Origin: Proteiniclasticum ruminis DSM 24773
Lineage (GTDB): Bacteria; Bacillota; Clostridia; Clostridiales; Clostridiaceae
Direction: 5' to 3'
NCBI RefSeq assembly: GCF_000701905.1
Contig: NZ_JNKC01000001.1
Coordinates: 744,001 to 808,000 of the forward strand
DNA: 64,000 nt
The notes beneath the pieces were generated by a model. The model was given only the letters and a program-made list of their open reading frames with translations, did not search any database and was not told the origin of the DNA. Below are positions 42,632 through 52,104 of this stretch, piece after piece. Positions within the stretch are counted from its first letter, which is position 1; each line of letters begins with the position of its first letter. The translations under genes and the position numbers were made by a program.

Positions 42632-44750
42632 AAGACTCCTCCTTTCCGGAAACCAGGTTCCCCACATCCAAAATGAGGGTGATATCTCCATTCCCTAAGA
42701 TGGCCGCTCCTAGATATTCTTTCATTTTACTTAAAGAGCCACTGAGCTTCTTAATGACAATCTCCTGCTGACCGATGAGTTCATCCACCACCAGACCATA
42801 CTGTCTGCCCCCGATGTTCACCAGAATGATGTGCTGATTTTTCCCCTCAGAGCTGAGTGAAAGAGCCTCATTCACCCGGAGAACTGGAATAACTTTTTCT
42901 CTGTAGACATAAACTTCTCCATTATGGGAGTCTTTGATGTCCCCAGGAAGCACTTTCACTACTTTTTCGATGATCCCCAGTGGAAGAGCAAAGGTTTCAC
43001 TGCCCACATGCACCATGAGGGCTTGAATGATGGACAAGGTCAGAGGAAGCTTGATGACAAAATTTGTACCATGGTCCACCTCGGACAATACATCAATGCT
43101 GCCTCCCAAAGAGGTGATTTTAGAGCGCACCACATCCATACCCACACCCCGTCCGGAAATGCTCGTCACCTCAGTGTTGGTGGAGAAGCCCGGATTGAAA
43201 ATGAGATTGATTAGCTCCGCCTTGGACAGCCCTTCTGTTGGAATACCCTTTCTCATGGCACTCTCTCTGATTTTCTCCGGATCGATGCCTTTACCGTCAT
43301 CGCTGACTTTGATGACCACCTTGTTGCCTTCCTGATACGCAGACAGATGAATGGTTCCCTTTGGATCCTTCCCTTTTTCTATTCTTTCCTCTGCTGACTC
43401 GATGCCATGATCCGCTGCATTTCTGATGAGATGCACCAGTGGCTCTCCCAGTTCGGACACTACAGTTCTGTCGAGCTCTGTCTCTTCACCTTCAATGATA
43501 AGATCCATTTCTTTCTCCAGCTCCTTGGTGAGATCCCGAATCATTCTTGGAAAGCGGTTGAAGACCACATTCACCGGCTGCATTCGGATTTTCAGCACCA
43601 GGTCCTGAAGATCTGAGGTGATCCTTGCCACCTGCTCCAGAGGCTCATTGATTTCAGTAGCTTTATACTGCGTGCTGAGCTCTTCCAATCTTGTTCTATA
43701 GATGACCAGCTCTGATACCAAGTTCATGAAATTATCCAGCCTTGAAAGGTCCACACGAATGGACTGGTTGGCATGAGGTGCTGTATGCTTCTCTTCCGCC
43801 TTTGCTTTCACAGGTTCCTTCGCCTTCACAGGCTCCTTCACCTTTTTCGGTTTCACTTCTTTGGGTTCCTTCGCTTTCTTGGTAACCCTCGTTCTCTTTA
43901 CAGGCTTTTGAGGCTCTTCGATTTCCACCTCGGACTTTTCTTCCAAAATAAGTGCAGGCACAGAGAACACATCCGGAAGATCCTCTTCCCTTACTTCCTT
44001 CACCAGCACCTCTTCGATTTCCGCCACATTTTCCACAGCTTCCAGGACTTCTTCCCTTTCACTCATGGACACATATAGAAGTTTGAAAATCCGGTCGAAG
44101 TTCCCTTCCTCCATTTCTTCCACACCAGGGTTCGTGGCAATGATTTCTCCCCTTTGCTCCAGTTTATTCACCACAAGATACGCTCTGGCACCTTTCAGCA
44201 TGCAGCTCTCCATGACCTTTACAAGGATGCTGTAGGCTCTGAAGCCTTTTTCGTATGCCTGTCGAAGAACAGAAGCATCCACTTCGGACACGGCATCATG
44301 GTCCATGCCTTCTTTGGCTTCCAACACAGTTTCTCCGATTTCTTCCACCTGAATCTTCTCCACTGTATCTGGATTTGTGAGGCTCGAAAGATCATACAGC
44401 AGTTCTGATATATCATAGTCTGGATAATGATCTGCCCGCAGGTCTTCTACAATCTCCTGAAGCTTGTCCAGGCAGGCAAAAATCACACTGACTGCTTCAC
44501 TGGATACCTTCAGTTTTCGCGTTTTGAAAAGATCCAGCACATTTTCCATATTGTGGGTGAGCTCCGTCATGGTGGTGTACCCCATGGTCGCCGCCATCCC
44601 CTTCAAAGTATGGGCAGACCGGAAGATCTCATCGATGATGCCCGGGCTTTCTGTGTCCTTTTCCAATACTAGAAGATTTTCATTCAGACTTTGAAGGTAC
44701 TCATCTGTTTCCTCAAAAAACAGTTCCCTGTACTTTTGTGTATCATCCAT
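42624..44750 (-). CDS. cheA: chemotaxis histidine kinase CheA
   Basis: This central kinase of the chemotaxis array is 708 aa. P1 has phospho-His47 (RSAHTLKGMA). A CheY-binding P2-like part is at about 165-255. A Lys/Pro-rich linker (KEPVKAKEPVKAKAEEK) precedes the P3 dimerisation helices at about 335. P4 has N, G1, F and G2 boxes (HLIRNAADHGIE, VSDDGKGID, FSTNTEVTSISGRGVGMDVV) and P5 is CheW-like. ATG 44750 follows AGGAGG. Confidence 0.97.
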   Translation of the reverse strand: MDDTQKYRELFFEETDEYLQSLNENLLVLEKDTESPGIIDEIFRSAHTLKGMAATMGYTTMTELTHNMENVLDLFKTRKLKVSSEAVSVIFACLDKLQEIVEDLRADHYPDYDISELLYDLSSLTNPDTVEKIQVEEIGETVLEAKEGMDHDAVSEVDASVLRQAYEKGFRAYSILVKVMESCMLKGARAYLVVNKLEQRGEIIATNPGVEEMEEGNFDRIFKLLYVSMSEREEVLEAVENVAEIEEVLVKEVREEDLPDVFSVPALILEEKSEVEIEEPQKPVKRTRVTKKAKEPKEVKPKKVKEPVKAKEPVKAKAEEKHTAPHANQSIRVDLSRLDNFMNLVSELVIYRTRLEELSTQYKATEINEPLEQVARITSDLQDLVLKIRMQPVNVVFNRFPRMIRDLTKELEKEMDLIIEGEETELDRTVVSELGEPLVHLIRNAADHGIESAEERIEKGKDPKGTIHLSAYQEGNKVVIKVSDDGKGIDPEKIRESAMRKGIPTEGLSKAELINLIFNPGFSTNTEVTSISGRGVGMDVVRSKITSLGGSIDVLSEVDHGTNFVIKLPLTLSIIQALMVHVGSETFALPLGIIEKVVKVLPGDIKDSHNGEVYVYREKVIPVLRVNEALSLSSEGKNQHIILVNIGGRQYGLVVDELIGQQEIVIKKLSGSLSKMKEYLGAAILGNGDITLILDVGNLVSGKEESFE

Positions 44751-44767
44751 GAACTTGTCATTCCTCC

Positions 44768-45544
44768 TTATACTTTCTCATACAAAAAGGTGGAAAGCTT
44801 TCTAAATCCGAAACTGGACGGATTATATATGGCTTCAGTGGCCCCTGTAAAGAAGATGCCGCCTTTTTCAAGAGATTCATTGATCTTTTTGTAGACTTCA
44901 TTTTTGGCTTCATTTTTAAAATAGATGGTGACATTCCTGCAGATGACCGCATGAAAATTCTTCTCATATGGATCCAGAAGAAGATCATGTTTTTTGAACT
45001 GCACTCTTTTTTTGATGGCATCAGAGAGAATAAATTCATTTCCATTTTTCACAAAGAAACTGGTGAGCTCAGATGGAGCCACATTCTTCAGTTCTGTTTC
45101 CCGGTATTTGGCTTCCTTTGCTTTCCTCAAAATAGTATCATCAATATCCGTAGCAAGGATGCTGCTGTTTTTGATCTGGTTCCGTTCCATAATCATGGAG
45201 ACGCTATAGGGCTCGGCTCCAATGGAGCAGGCAGCACTCCAGATTTTGAGATTCTTGAAACGGGGCACAAGAATCTCTCTTAACGCCGTCTCAAACTCTT
45301 CGAAAATTTCCTTGTTTCTATAGAACTCCGTCACATTTATCGTGATGTAGTCGAGAAACACCTGCCGGACCTGCTGGTCTTTCTCGATGAGTGCAGCGTA
45401 GCTCCGAAGATCAGAGACACCCGCACTGTTCATCACTGTAGCAATACGCCTGTGCAGCTGCTTTTCCTTGTAAGCATGAAGATCAATCTTCAGCTTCTTC
45501 TTCACCCATTCTTTAAAAAAATCAAAGTCCAGTTCCATCTCCAT
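44768..45544 (-). CDS. cheR: chemotaxis methyltransferase CheR
   Basis: This SAM-dependent enzyme methylates receptor glutamates. It is 258 aa with an N-terminal helical CheR-N domain, the SAM site WSAACSIGAEPYS, ATDIDDTIL, and VICRNVTIYFK. The common CRNVLIYF is CRNVTIYF here, a conservative variation. It sits between cheB and cheA. Confidence 0.95.
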   Translation of the reverse strand: MEMELDFDFFKEWVKKKLKIDLHAYKEKQLHRRIATVMNSAGVSDLRSYAALIEKDQQVRQVFLDYITINVTEFYRNKEIFEEFETALREILVPRFKNLKIWSAACSIGAEPYSVSMIMERNQIKNSSILATDIDDTILRKAKEAKYRETELKNVAPSELTSFFVKNGNEFILSDAIKKRVQFKKHDLLLDPYEKNFHAVICRNVTIYFKNEAKNEVYKKINESLEKGGIFFTGATEAIYNPSSFGFRKLSTFLYEKV

Positions 45545-45548
45545 GATT

Positions 45549-46586
45549 TCACCTCACAATCCTTACTATTCTTTCTGAAATGTCCTCTGGAGAAAGGACC
45601 TCATCCACCACTCCGGAAGAGACGGCATATCCAGGCATGCCATAGACCACGCAGGTCTCCCTGTTCTGGGCAAGAACATACCCACCAGCTTCTTTGATGG
45701 ACATAAGTCCCGCAGCCCCATCTTTACCCATACCGGTCAGAATCACGGCAAGAACATGCCCGCCATAACTTCTGGCAACAGATTCCATGAGAAAGTCTGC
45801 TGCCGGTCTTACGCCATGAAGCTTTGGTTTCTGATGGAGCCTGATCTTCCCGGACTCCACCACCATGTGGAAATCTCCAGGAGCCACATAGACCGTATTG
45901 TTTTCTACTGACATCCCATCTTCTGCTTCCACCACATGCAAAGCTGAATCTTCGTCCATACGCTCGGCAAAAGACTTGGTGAATCCCTTCGGCATATGTT
46001 GGACAATAAACACCGGAAGATTCAGTTCTTTTGGCATCTTTCTTACAATCTGGAACAGAACTTTTGGTCCCCCCGTAGACGCTCCAAGAACCACTGCTTT
46101 TACTTTTCTATAGTCAAAACCGCCTGCAGAAAAAGGCTCTCTCCTGTGAAGAACTGTTTCCTTCACCTTCTCTTTAACTTCTCTGGGCTTTGTCAGCACC
46201 TCCGCCATAAGAAGCTTTGACTCCAGCTGACTGGTCAGAAAACCAAGATCTCCACGATCCGATGATTTTTCAATAAAATCAAGCGCTCCCAGTTCCAGAG
46301 CCTCCATGGTCACAAGACTTCCTTCTTTGGAATGGGAGGAAAGCATGATCACCTCGATTTCCGGATGGTCTCTTTTTATGATTTTCAGCGCCTCAATACC
46401 GTTCATCTTCGGCATTTCCACATCCATGGTGATGATGTTCGGGCGGTATCTTTCAATATTCTCAATGGCATCTAAGCCATTTCTTGCGGTCCCCACAACG
46501 GTGACCCCTGTCACCTTGGATGCAGCATCTGAAACGATCTTTCTCATGAAAGCCGAGTCGTCTACCACCATGAGTCTTACTTGCAT
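45549..46586 (-). CDS. cheB: chemotaxis methylesterase/deamidase CheB
   Basis: A receiver domain (phospho-Asp55 in TMDVEMPKMNG) is joined to a methylesterase domain with the catalytic motifs GASTGGP (Ser), HMPKGFT (His) and LTGMGKDGA (Asp). It is 345 aa. It removes receptor methyl groups, opposing CheR. ATG 46586 follows GGAGGAA. Confidence 0.96.
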   Translation of the reverse strand: MQVRLMVVDDSAFMRKIVSDAASKVTGVTVVGTARNGLDAIENIERYRPNIITMDVEMPKMNGIEALKIIKRDHPEIEVIMLSSHSKEGSLVTMEALELGALDFIEKSSDRGDLGFLTSQLESKLLMAEVLTKPREVKEKVKETVLHRREPFSAGGFDYRKVKAVVLGASTGGPKVLFQIVRKMPKELNLPVFIVQHMPKGFTKSFAERMDEDSALHVVEAEDGMSVENNTVYVAPGDFHMVVESGKIRLHQKPKLHGVRPAADFLMESVARSYGGHVLAVILTGMGKDGAAGLMSIKEAGGYVLAQNRETCVVYGMPGYAVSSGVVDEVLSPEDISERIVRIVR

Positions 46587-46600
46587 CTTTCTTCCTCCGT

Positions 46601-47098
46601 TTACAGCACCGTAATGCTTTTGCTGGCAGTTCTGATATCCACTAAGAACGTCTCCAGATCCACCACCATGGTTCTCCCCATAGACCCTCCAGTATGGCTG
46701 GCAAGGATGGGAATACCAAGTTCACTCAGCACCTTTTCCACTGCTTCCACATTTCTTCTGCCTATGTCACTGGTCATTTTTTTATCAGGGAACTTGAACA
46801 TGCTGGCACCACCTGCAATTTTCGCCACAAGATTTCTTGTGCTCAGGCTGCCGCCGCAAAGTTCCCGGATCATTTTCGGAATAGCCGTATCCGCAAACTT
46901 CTCGTCCTTCACATCCCGATGAAAGGCTGTGCTGTCTGGAAGCATGATATGGCTGAGTCCACCGACTTTTTTCACTTTGTCATAAAGGGCAATGCCCACG
47001 CAGGAACCCAGCCCAAGTGTGATGAGTTTCTGTGGGGATGTCCCGATTTTATAGTCAGCAATGCCAACCTTCATTTGCTCTTCCAAAATACTGTTCAC
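46601..47098 (-). CDS. cheD: chemoreceptor glutamine deamidase CheD
   Basis: The 165-aa CheD has the conserved LGLGSCVGIALYD with catalytic Cys and GGLSHIMLPDS with catalytic His. It deamidates receptor Gln residues and is the partner of CheC. The start may be GTG 47098 or ATG 47074. It lies second in the chemotaxis operon. Confidence 0.94.
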   Translation of the reverse strand: MNSILEEQMKVGIADYKIGTSPQKLITLGLGSCVGIALYDKVKKVGGLSHIMLPDSTAFHRDVKDEKFADTAIPKMIRELCGGSLSTRNLVAKIAGGASMFKFPDKKMTSDIGRRNVEAVEKVLSELGIPILASHTGGSMGRTMVVDLETFLVDIRTASKSITVL

Positions 47099-47121
47099 CT
47101 TACCAAACCCTTCGTTTTCAG

Positions 47122-47634
47122 CTATTCTTCCTCGTCCTCCAGTTCTTCCTCATCTTCATATTCTTCTTCTTCCTCGTCCTCTTCCTCTTCCTCCAGATCC
47201 AGAAGTTCTCTGGACTGCACAAAGCTGAAGAGTTTGTCTGTATTCATGACAATGATGATGTCTTCCCCGATTTTCAGGAAACCCTTGATGTATTCTGAAG
47301 ATATACTCTCTTCTCCCATGGCTGCTTCCTCATAGGCGCTGTCTTCCACGGTCTTGATGCCAAGGATTTCATCCACCACAAGTCCCAGATGTGTTCCCTT
47401 CCAGAGAATCACAATGATTTTACTGTGATTTCCGATTTCTCCAGGAACTCCATATAGCCTTCTGTTCAGGTCAATGATGGGCAGAACCTTCTCATTGTAC
47501 TGTATCACTCCCAGAATATAGTCTGCTGTTTCTGGAAGTTTTTTAGGTTTTGAGTACTCGATGATGCGCTCAATTCTCTCCAGCTCCAGCGCAAAATTCT
47601 GTTCACAGTTATTGAATATGATCACTTGTTTCAT
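47122..47634 (-). CDS. cheW: CheW coupling protein with long acidic tail
   Basis: This is the first gene of the chemotaxis operon, 170 aa from ATG 47634, which follows GGGAGA and a sigma-28-like promoter. An upstream extension of the frame to 47745 covers the promoter and is not coding. A CheW core (YILGVIQYNEKVLPIIDLNRRLYG, KLGLVVDEILGI-like) is followed by a C-terminal run of about 25 Glu/Asp residues after ELLDL. The tail is encoded by GAA/GAG/GAT repeats. Such a tail is not part of the CheW fold; its role is unknown. Confidence 0.92.
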   Translation of the reverse strand: MKQVIIFNNCEQNFALELERIERIIEYSKPKKLPETADYILGVIQYNEKVLPIIDLNRRLYGVPGEIGNHSKIIVILWKGTHLGLVVDEILGIKTVEDSAYEEAAMGEESISSEYIKGFLKIGEDIIIVMNTDKLFSFVQSRELLDLEEEEEDEEEEEYEDEEELEDEEE

Positions 47635-47670
47635 AGAATCCGTTCTCCCATAAAATATTTGATATTGTCT

Positions 47671-47697
47671 ATATCGACATTTTTGCTTTTCATTTAA
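47671..47697 (-). promoter_or_regulatory. sigma-28-like promoter of the chemotaxis operon
   Basis: On the minus strand there is TTAA (47694-47697), a 15-base spacer and GTCGATAT (47671-47678), about 37 bases before the cheW ATG. Confidence 0.65.
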
Positions 47698-47770
47698 TGC
47701 ATAGGTGGAATTTTCTTCCCATAAATGTGTTGAAATAGATATCACTTTTCAAAGAATGGAACAGACTGAT

Positions 47771-47805
47771 GAAAAAAGACAGCCCTGAAAGCCATGTTTC
47801 AGGGC
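47771..47805 (-). terminator. terminator of the hemerythrin-fapA-mcp unit
   Basis: A 9-bp stem GCCCTGAAA (47782-47790) / TTTCAGGGC (47797-47805) is followed by TTTTTTC on the minus strand, 14 bases after the mcp stop. Confidence 0.9.
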
Positions 47806-47818
47806 ACCCTTCCATTTT

Positions 47819-49699
47819 TCACTGATCCAGATTTCTTATGACATCATACATGGTATCGGAAGATTCAATGAATCCCTGAACCTTCGTTTCAATACCCTCA
47901 TAGTTGGAAAAATCCACAAATCTCTTTTTCAGCTCTTCGAGAAGATCTTCCGGAAAATCCTTTCTTGCTGCCAGCACATCCTTAGGAATATCCTCCGTCT
48001 TGCTGATGATGGAAAGCTTGCTCACATCAAACCCTTTACTCGCTGCTGCTTCAAAAGCCTCATTATAGGTGGCCCCGGCATCAATCTCTCCACGCAGCAC
48101 CGCATCTATGACATTGTCATGATTTCCAAGAAACAGAACTTTCGCAAAAACCCTATCGGGATCCATCTTTTCTTTCCGGATGCTGTCTCTGGCATATAAA
48201 TATCCTGAAGCGCTTTTTTCGTCCACATAACCGAAGGTCATGCCTTTCAAATCCATCATAGACTTCACCGCTCCATCTCTTCTTGTGATGATATAACCGT
48301 TGTAGGAAGCTTTTCCACTGACTTTCGGTGTCACCACTGGTAAAACTCCCGCTTTCTCCCTAGCTGCCACATAGGCAAAAGGGGAAAACCAACCAATGTC
48401 CATGATGCCATTCTCCGCTGCTTCGGCCAAGGCTTCATAATTCTTTACAATGATGGTTCTAGCTTTATATCCCATGGAGGCGGCAACTCTTTCCAGAATC
48501 GGTACATACATTTTTCTGATTTCCTTTGGTGAGATGAAAGGATTCACACCGAAGATGATCTCCTTCTCTCCCTTCAATGAGACCGCTTCTTCCTGAAGTG
48601 TTCCTGCCACTTCACTGATTTTCTGGCTGTAGGACAGCATCTCCTCATTCTTCTTTGTTTGAGCATCCACAAGCGCTATGGATTTTGTCGTAATCATATG
48701 CGTTTCTTCCACAGCCTTCGTTACATCCTCCACAGCCTTCTCAATCTCCATGGTGGTGTTCTTCTGCCCGTCAGACACCTTGGTCAGCACCTCCATATTG
48801 CTTCGGACTTCCTTCAAAGCGCCACCAATCTCAGTGATGGCCTTTCCTGACTCCAGAACCACCTTGTCCGCATCAGCCATTTTCCCGCCGATTTCATCCA
48901 TGGCGTTTCGCGTAGCTTCAATCTTCAGAAGTATCGTCCGGGTGACCTCTTCAATCACCGTGATGGCTTCATCAGTCTGCTCTGCAAGTTTTCTGATTTC
49001 ACTGGCTACCACCGCAAACCCTCTTCCCGCTTCTCCTGCTCTGGCAGCTTCTATGGCTGCGTTCAGTGCTAGAAGATTGGTCTGGCTTGAAATCTTACGG
49101 ATATAATCCACAATCTCATGGATTTTCTCAGAGGATCTTTGAAGCTCCCCATTATTTCCTTCCGCAGCTGCAACTAACGTCCCTAGATGCTCAATGAATA
49201 CCCTGATTTCTTCCATGGTCTTCTGGTTCTTTGTAAGAAGGTCCATGGATTTCTCACTGTCTTTGTCTATGAGAAGCACCTTTTCATTAAGCTCCGTGGA
49301 TGTTGCCACCAGCTCATTGACACTGGCATTGATCTCCTCGCTGCTGGCAGCATTCTGCTCACTGTAGCGGTCAATTTCATAGGAAATCTCTGCCAAAGAC
49401 TGAAAGGTCTTCATATTTTCCTTCGTCAGCCACAACAGTTCCTGAGAGTCAAAGCCCAAATCCTCAGAAAGGAGAAGAAGCTTCTCGCTGAGCTGATTTC
49501 CCTCTGTGGGTTTATCTTTGTTTTCTTCTCTTTCTTTTCTTCTTTCTCCATAGAAATAGAGAAAAAGAACGAGAGCTCCTGATACAGCGCCCAAAATCAG
49601 CGCCCCTGGCAGACCCTGATCCAAAGTATAAGCACCAACCTGTGCTCCCAGTATTATAAGCAGCATCCCTAGCCCCTTGATCTGATTGCCTCGTTTCAA
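47819..49699 (-). CDS. chemoreceptor fused to a PhnD-like phosphonate-binding domain
   Basis: 626 aa. Two membrane helices at about 9-24 and 32-50 with almost no extracellular loop. A cytoplasmic MCP signalling domain follows at about 80-375, with the hairpin tip [19 protein letters not shown] near 204-222. From about 380 to 605 comes a domain resembling phosphonate/phosphite ABC-transporter binding proteins ([60 protein letters not shown]). Both termini should be cytoplasmic, so the binding domain would sense an internal ligand. No HAMP or Cache domain is visible. Start TTG 49699 follows GGGGGAA. It lies 15 bases after fapA. Confidence 0.9.
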   Translation of the reverse strand: MKRGNQIKGLGMLLIILGAQVGAYTLDQGLPGALILGAVSGALVLFLYFYGERRKEREENKDKPTEGNQLSEKLLLLSEDLGFDSQELLWLTKENMKTFQSLAEISYEIDRYSEQNAASSEEINASVNELVATSTELNEKVLLIDKDSEKSMDLLTKNQKTMEEIRVFIEHLGTLVAAAEGNNGELQRSSEKIHEIVDYIRKISSQTNLLALNAAIEAARAGEAGRGFAVVASEIRKLAEQTDEAITVIEEVTRTILLKIEATRNAMDEIGGKMADADKVVLESGKAITEIGGALKEVRSNMEVLTKVSDGQKNTTMEIEKAVEDVTKAVEETHMITTKSIALVDAQTKKNEEMLSYSQKISEVAGTLQEEAVSLKGEKEIIFGVNPFISPKEIRKMYVPILERVAASMGYKARTIIVKNYEALAEAAENGIMDIGWFSPFAYVAAREKAGVLPVVTPKVSGKASYNGYIITRRDGAVKSMMDLKGMTFGYVDEKSASGYLYARDSIRKEKMDPDRVFAKVLFLGNHDNVIDAVLRGEIDAGATYNEAFEAAASKGFDVSKLSIISKTEDIPKDVLAARKDFPEDLLEELKKRFVDFSNYEGIETKVQGFIESSDTMYDVIRNLDQ

Positions 49700-49714
49700 C
49701 TTAATTCCCCCTAA

Positions 49715-51553
49715 TTACTTTAAAATTGCCCCATATTCCTTCAGCTCATCTTTTCTCATCAGCGTCGTTCCCTTATAGAATCTGCCTGTAATGTCTCCCT
49801 CTCGATCAAGGACTTTAAGAAAAGTCTGAATCTCACTGGGCGTTCCAACAATCCCCGCTTTGATGTATCTTCCTGCAAGCAGAGTCCCTCCCTTGACCAC
49901 ACTGGCAAACTTCGTGAACCTGATTTCACTCCCTGCCACGATGCTGGACTGGTAACTCCCGTCTCCTGTAATCTCCACATCGCCACTGGATTTCAGCGTT
50001 GCGTTCTGAGCATAGTACACCTTAATCAGTCTTGCATCGAGAAGTTCTTCCCTCATCATTTCCGCCATAGAAAGAAGTCTTTCATAAAGTGTGTTGAGTT
50101 CTATAAATCCCTCTTTATGAAGCAGCCTGATTTCCTTGAAGACATAAGCAAACTTTTTCTCAATCTCTTCCACCACTTGCATCTGATGTGGTATGAAAAT
50201 CTCCTCTATCTGCTTGATCTCCTGAAAAAGAACTTCTATCTCTTCCTTTCCTTTGCTGATATTGTCCATGATGTCCTGAACCGTTCTTCCTTCCGTCAGC
50301 TGGAGACCAGTGAACATGGCTTCTACGACAAGAATCACTTTCTCCACAATGGGTAAAAGGGTCTGGAACACCGCATTCTCATCCCCAGCTCTTAACGTGC
50401 CCCCAATGACTTTCCCCTGGACTTCGATGTTCTGCTCCGCATAAAGCTCAGAATGGTACACTGAACCAATGATGGAAATATTGCCTGTGGCACGAATGAC
50501 CATGTGGTCCTGAACATTGCCCTTTACCACCACATCACCGTCAAAGTCGATGTCCTCTGTGTCTTTATCAAGATCTCCCACCACAGTGAGAAGCGGCACC
50601 ACTCCAATCTCACCTTTCTTTAAATAAGGCCGTCCATCTCTTTCAGCATAAACAGCATTCCCATCAAGGAAAGCTCCTTCGGCTGCTTTCAGTTCCTCAT
50701 CCTTTACCTTTTGGACTTTTATTTCTGCTCCTTTGACATCCACTCCAGGAATTCCTTCCACTGCTTCCCCATTCTTTTCTGCCAGTTTTGTGCCTTTCAT
50801 CACCACAGGCTCCAGCCCTCTCGTGATCTCTTTGACAAAAATCTCACTGCAGTAGTCGATGTCTGTCTTTCTGCTTTCCACAGGAGGTTTTCCCTTGGCA
50901 ACCAGAAACTTTCCACTATCTTTACTTTCGCAGGCTTTCTTTACTGCATCTTCCAGAATAAACTCCGGAAGGACACCATAATTCTCGAGAGCTTTACGCA
51001 CTTGCTCCGGATCGATAGGATCAGGAGCAAGTGCATCATATTCCAGCTGCAGAGATCCTCTGGATGTTTTCTCCAGATTTTTCAATCTGTACCTTTTTCC
51101 GCTCTTTCTTCTGATTTCCACATAAGCCTCCAGCATGGACTCACTAGGCTCCACCTGAAAATGAACTTCTGGAAGCAGATGCTCGAAACTCACTTCAATG
51201 ACATCCTGTGACTTTAGGGTCCGGTTTCCTGTGACTGGCTCACCATTGATATTTACGATCAGCTGATCCTCATGAATAAACAGTGAGGCATCCACTCCCT
51301 TTCCTTTTGGATCCGTCACCAGCACTTGGCCATTTCTCACTTCAACAGTCCCATTCACATCCTCTCTCTCTTTGATTTCTTCCTTTTCCATTCCCTTTGG
51401 AAGAATCTCATATACCCCAGGAATCTTCTTCAGCCCCATGATTTTCTTCTCTGGCTTGGAAATCTCTTTAACTGTAAGGCCATCCTTTGGCAGCTTCATC
51501 TCTTCCGCAGCTTTTTCAATGGCTTCCGCCCATGACATGGCTTCAATCCTCAT
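49715..51553 (-). CDS. fapA: FapA (DUF342) family protein
   Basis: 612 aa. The N-terminal 50 residues look like a Jag-N/KhpB-N module (AEAIEKAAEEMKLPKDGLTV), followed by the FapA/DUF342 N domain. Then come a repeated polymer-forming beta-helix-like part (FDGDVVVKGNVQDHMVIRATG, IIGSVYHSELYAEQNIEVQG), a long coiled coil at about 415-520, and more repeats (GDVEITGDGSYQSSIVAG). FapA-type proteins are linked to flagellar assembly and polar localisation in several bacteria; the exact role is unclear. ATG 51553 follows GGGGGG. Confidence 0.85.
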   Translation of the reverse strand: MRIEAMSWAEAIEKAAEEMKLPKDGLTVKEISKPEKKIMGLKKIPGVYEILPKGMEKEEIKEREDVNGTVEVRNGQVLVTDPKGKGVDASLFIHEDQLIVNINGEPVTGNRTLKSQDVIEVSFEHLLPEVHFQVEPSESMLEAYVEIRRKSGKRYRLKNLEKTSRGSLQLEYDALAPDPIDPEQVRKALENYGVLPEFILEDAVKKACESKDSGKFLVAKGKPPVESRKTDIDYCSEIFVKEITRGLEPVVMKGTKLAEKNGEAVEGIPGVDVKGAEIKVQKVKDEELKAAEGAFLDGNAVYAERDGRPYLKKGEIGVVPLLTVVGDLDKDTEDIDFDGDVVVKGNVQDHMVIRATGNISIIGSVYHSELYAEQNIEVQGKVIGGTLRAGDENAVFQTLLPIVEKVILVVEAMFTGLQLTEGRTVQDIMDNISKGKEEIEVLFQEIKQIEEIFIPHQMQVVEEIEKKFAYVFKEIRLLHKEGFIELNTLYERLLSMAEMMREELLDARLIKVYYAQNATLKSSGDVEITGDGSYQSSIVAGSEIRFTKFASVVKGGTLLAGRYIKAGIVGTPSEIQTFLKVLDREGDITGRFYKGTTLMRKDELKEYGAILK

Positions 51554-51625
51554 CTGTCCCCCCTCTTTCTCTTCTAAAAGAAGAACAATCTCATCCTTTC
51601 CTTATCTTTTCTTGATTTTATGAGT

Positions 51626-52018
51626 CTAGTTCACTGCAAACTGCTGATCCTTCTCCAATATATGGCGATCAATCCAATTCACGATAAACTGAAGAATTCT
51701 CATCATATGCTCTTCCTGATTCTCATCAAGTTCCTCCAGATCTATCCCCTGGATTTCCTGAAGAAATGCCGCATGCTCCATCTTGTGAGAGAAAAGCTTC
51801 TTGAATCCTGTCTCTTCCAGGTATTTTTCTTCGGTTTCGAAATGAAACGCTGCATAATCCTTGAGTTCTTCCAGAATCTCCACCATGGCATCATATTTAT
51901 CTGTGACAAACTCATTTTTGAGAAGGTCAAAGGCCTTTCCCGCAATGATAAAAAGCTCCTTATGCTGGCTGTCCACGATGTCTATCCCAACTTCATAGTC
52001 CTCTTTCCACGAAATCAT
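51626..52018 (-). CDS. bacteriohemerythrin
   Basis: A 130-aa four-helix di-iron oxygen-binding protein. The ligand set is complete: His19 (VDSQHKE), His59 and Glu63 (FHFETEE), His78 and His82 (HKMEH), His119 and Asp124 (RHILEKD). In motile anaerobes such proteins bind or sense O2, often near chemoreceptors; that role is inferred. It heads the unit before fapA and the PhnD-MCP, but I found no clear promoter between it and the upstream terminator. Confidence 0.93.
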   Translation of the reverse strand: MISWKEDYEVGIDIVDSQHKELFIIAGKAFDLLKNEFVTDKYDAMVEILEELKDYAAFHFETEEKYLEETGFKKLFSHKMEHAAFLQEIQGIDLEELDENQEEHMMRILQFIVNWIDRHILEKDQQFAVN

Positions 52019-52052
52019 GTTTTATTCCCCTTTCTGTCTGTTTTGTTGTATG

Positions 52053-52096
52053 AAAAACACCCAAAGAGAAGAAGTCAGTTCACTTCGCTTTGGGTG
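52053..52096 (-). terminator. mcp terminator
   Basis: A 9-bp stem CACCCAAAG (52058-52066) / CTTTGGGTG (52088-52096) has a 21-base loop, with TTTTTC following on the minus strand, nine bases after the mcp stop. Confidence 0.8.
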
Positions 52097-52104
52097 GATC
52101 CGTT

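Noticed and set aside
42632-42691. ATG start for CheC at 42691
   Set aside because: It lies inside cheA, has no ribosome site, and adds residues absent from the family; TTG 42631 has AAGGAGG.
46694-47335. Plus-strand frame with a long serine run
   Set aside because: It is the antisense of the GAA/GAG-rich acidic tail of CheW and of cheD. The Ser run is the mirror of the Glu run, with no ribosome site.
47635-47745. Extended CheW N-terminus
   Set aside because: The extension overlaps the sigma-28-like promoter and has no ribosome site.
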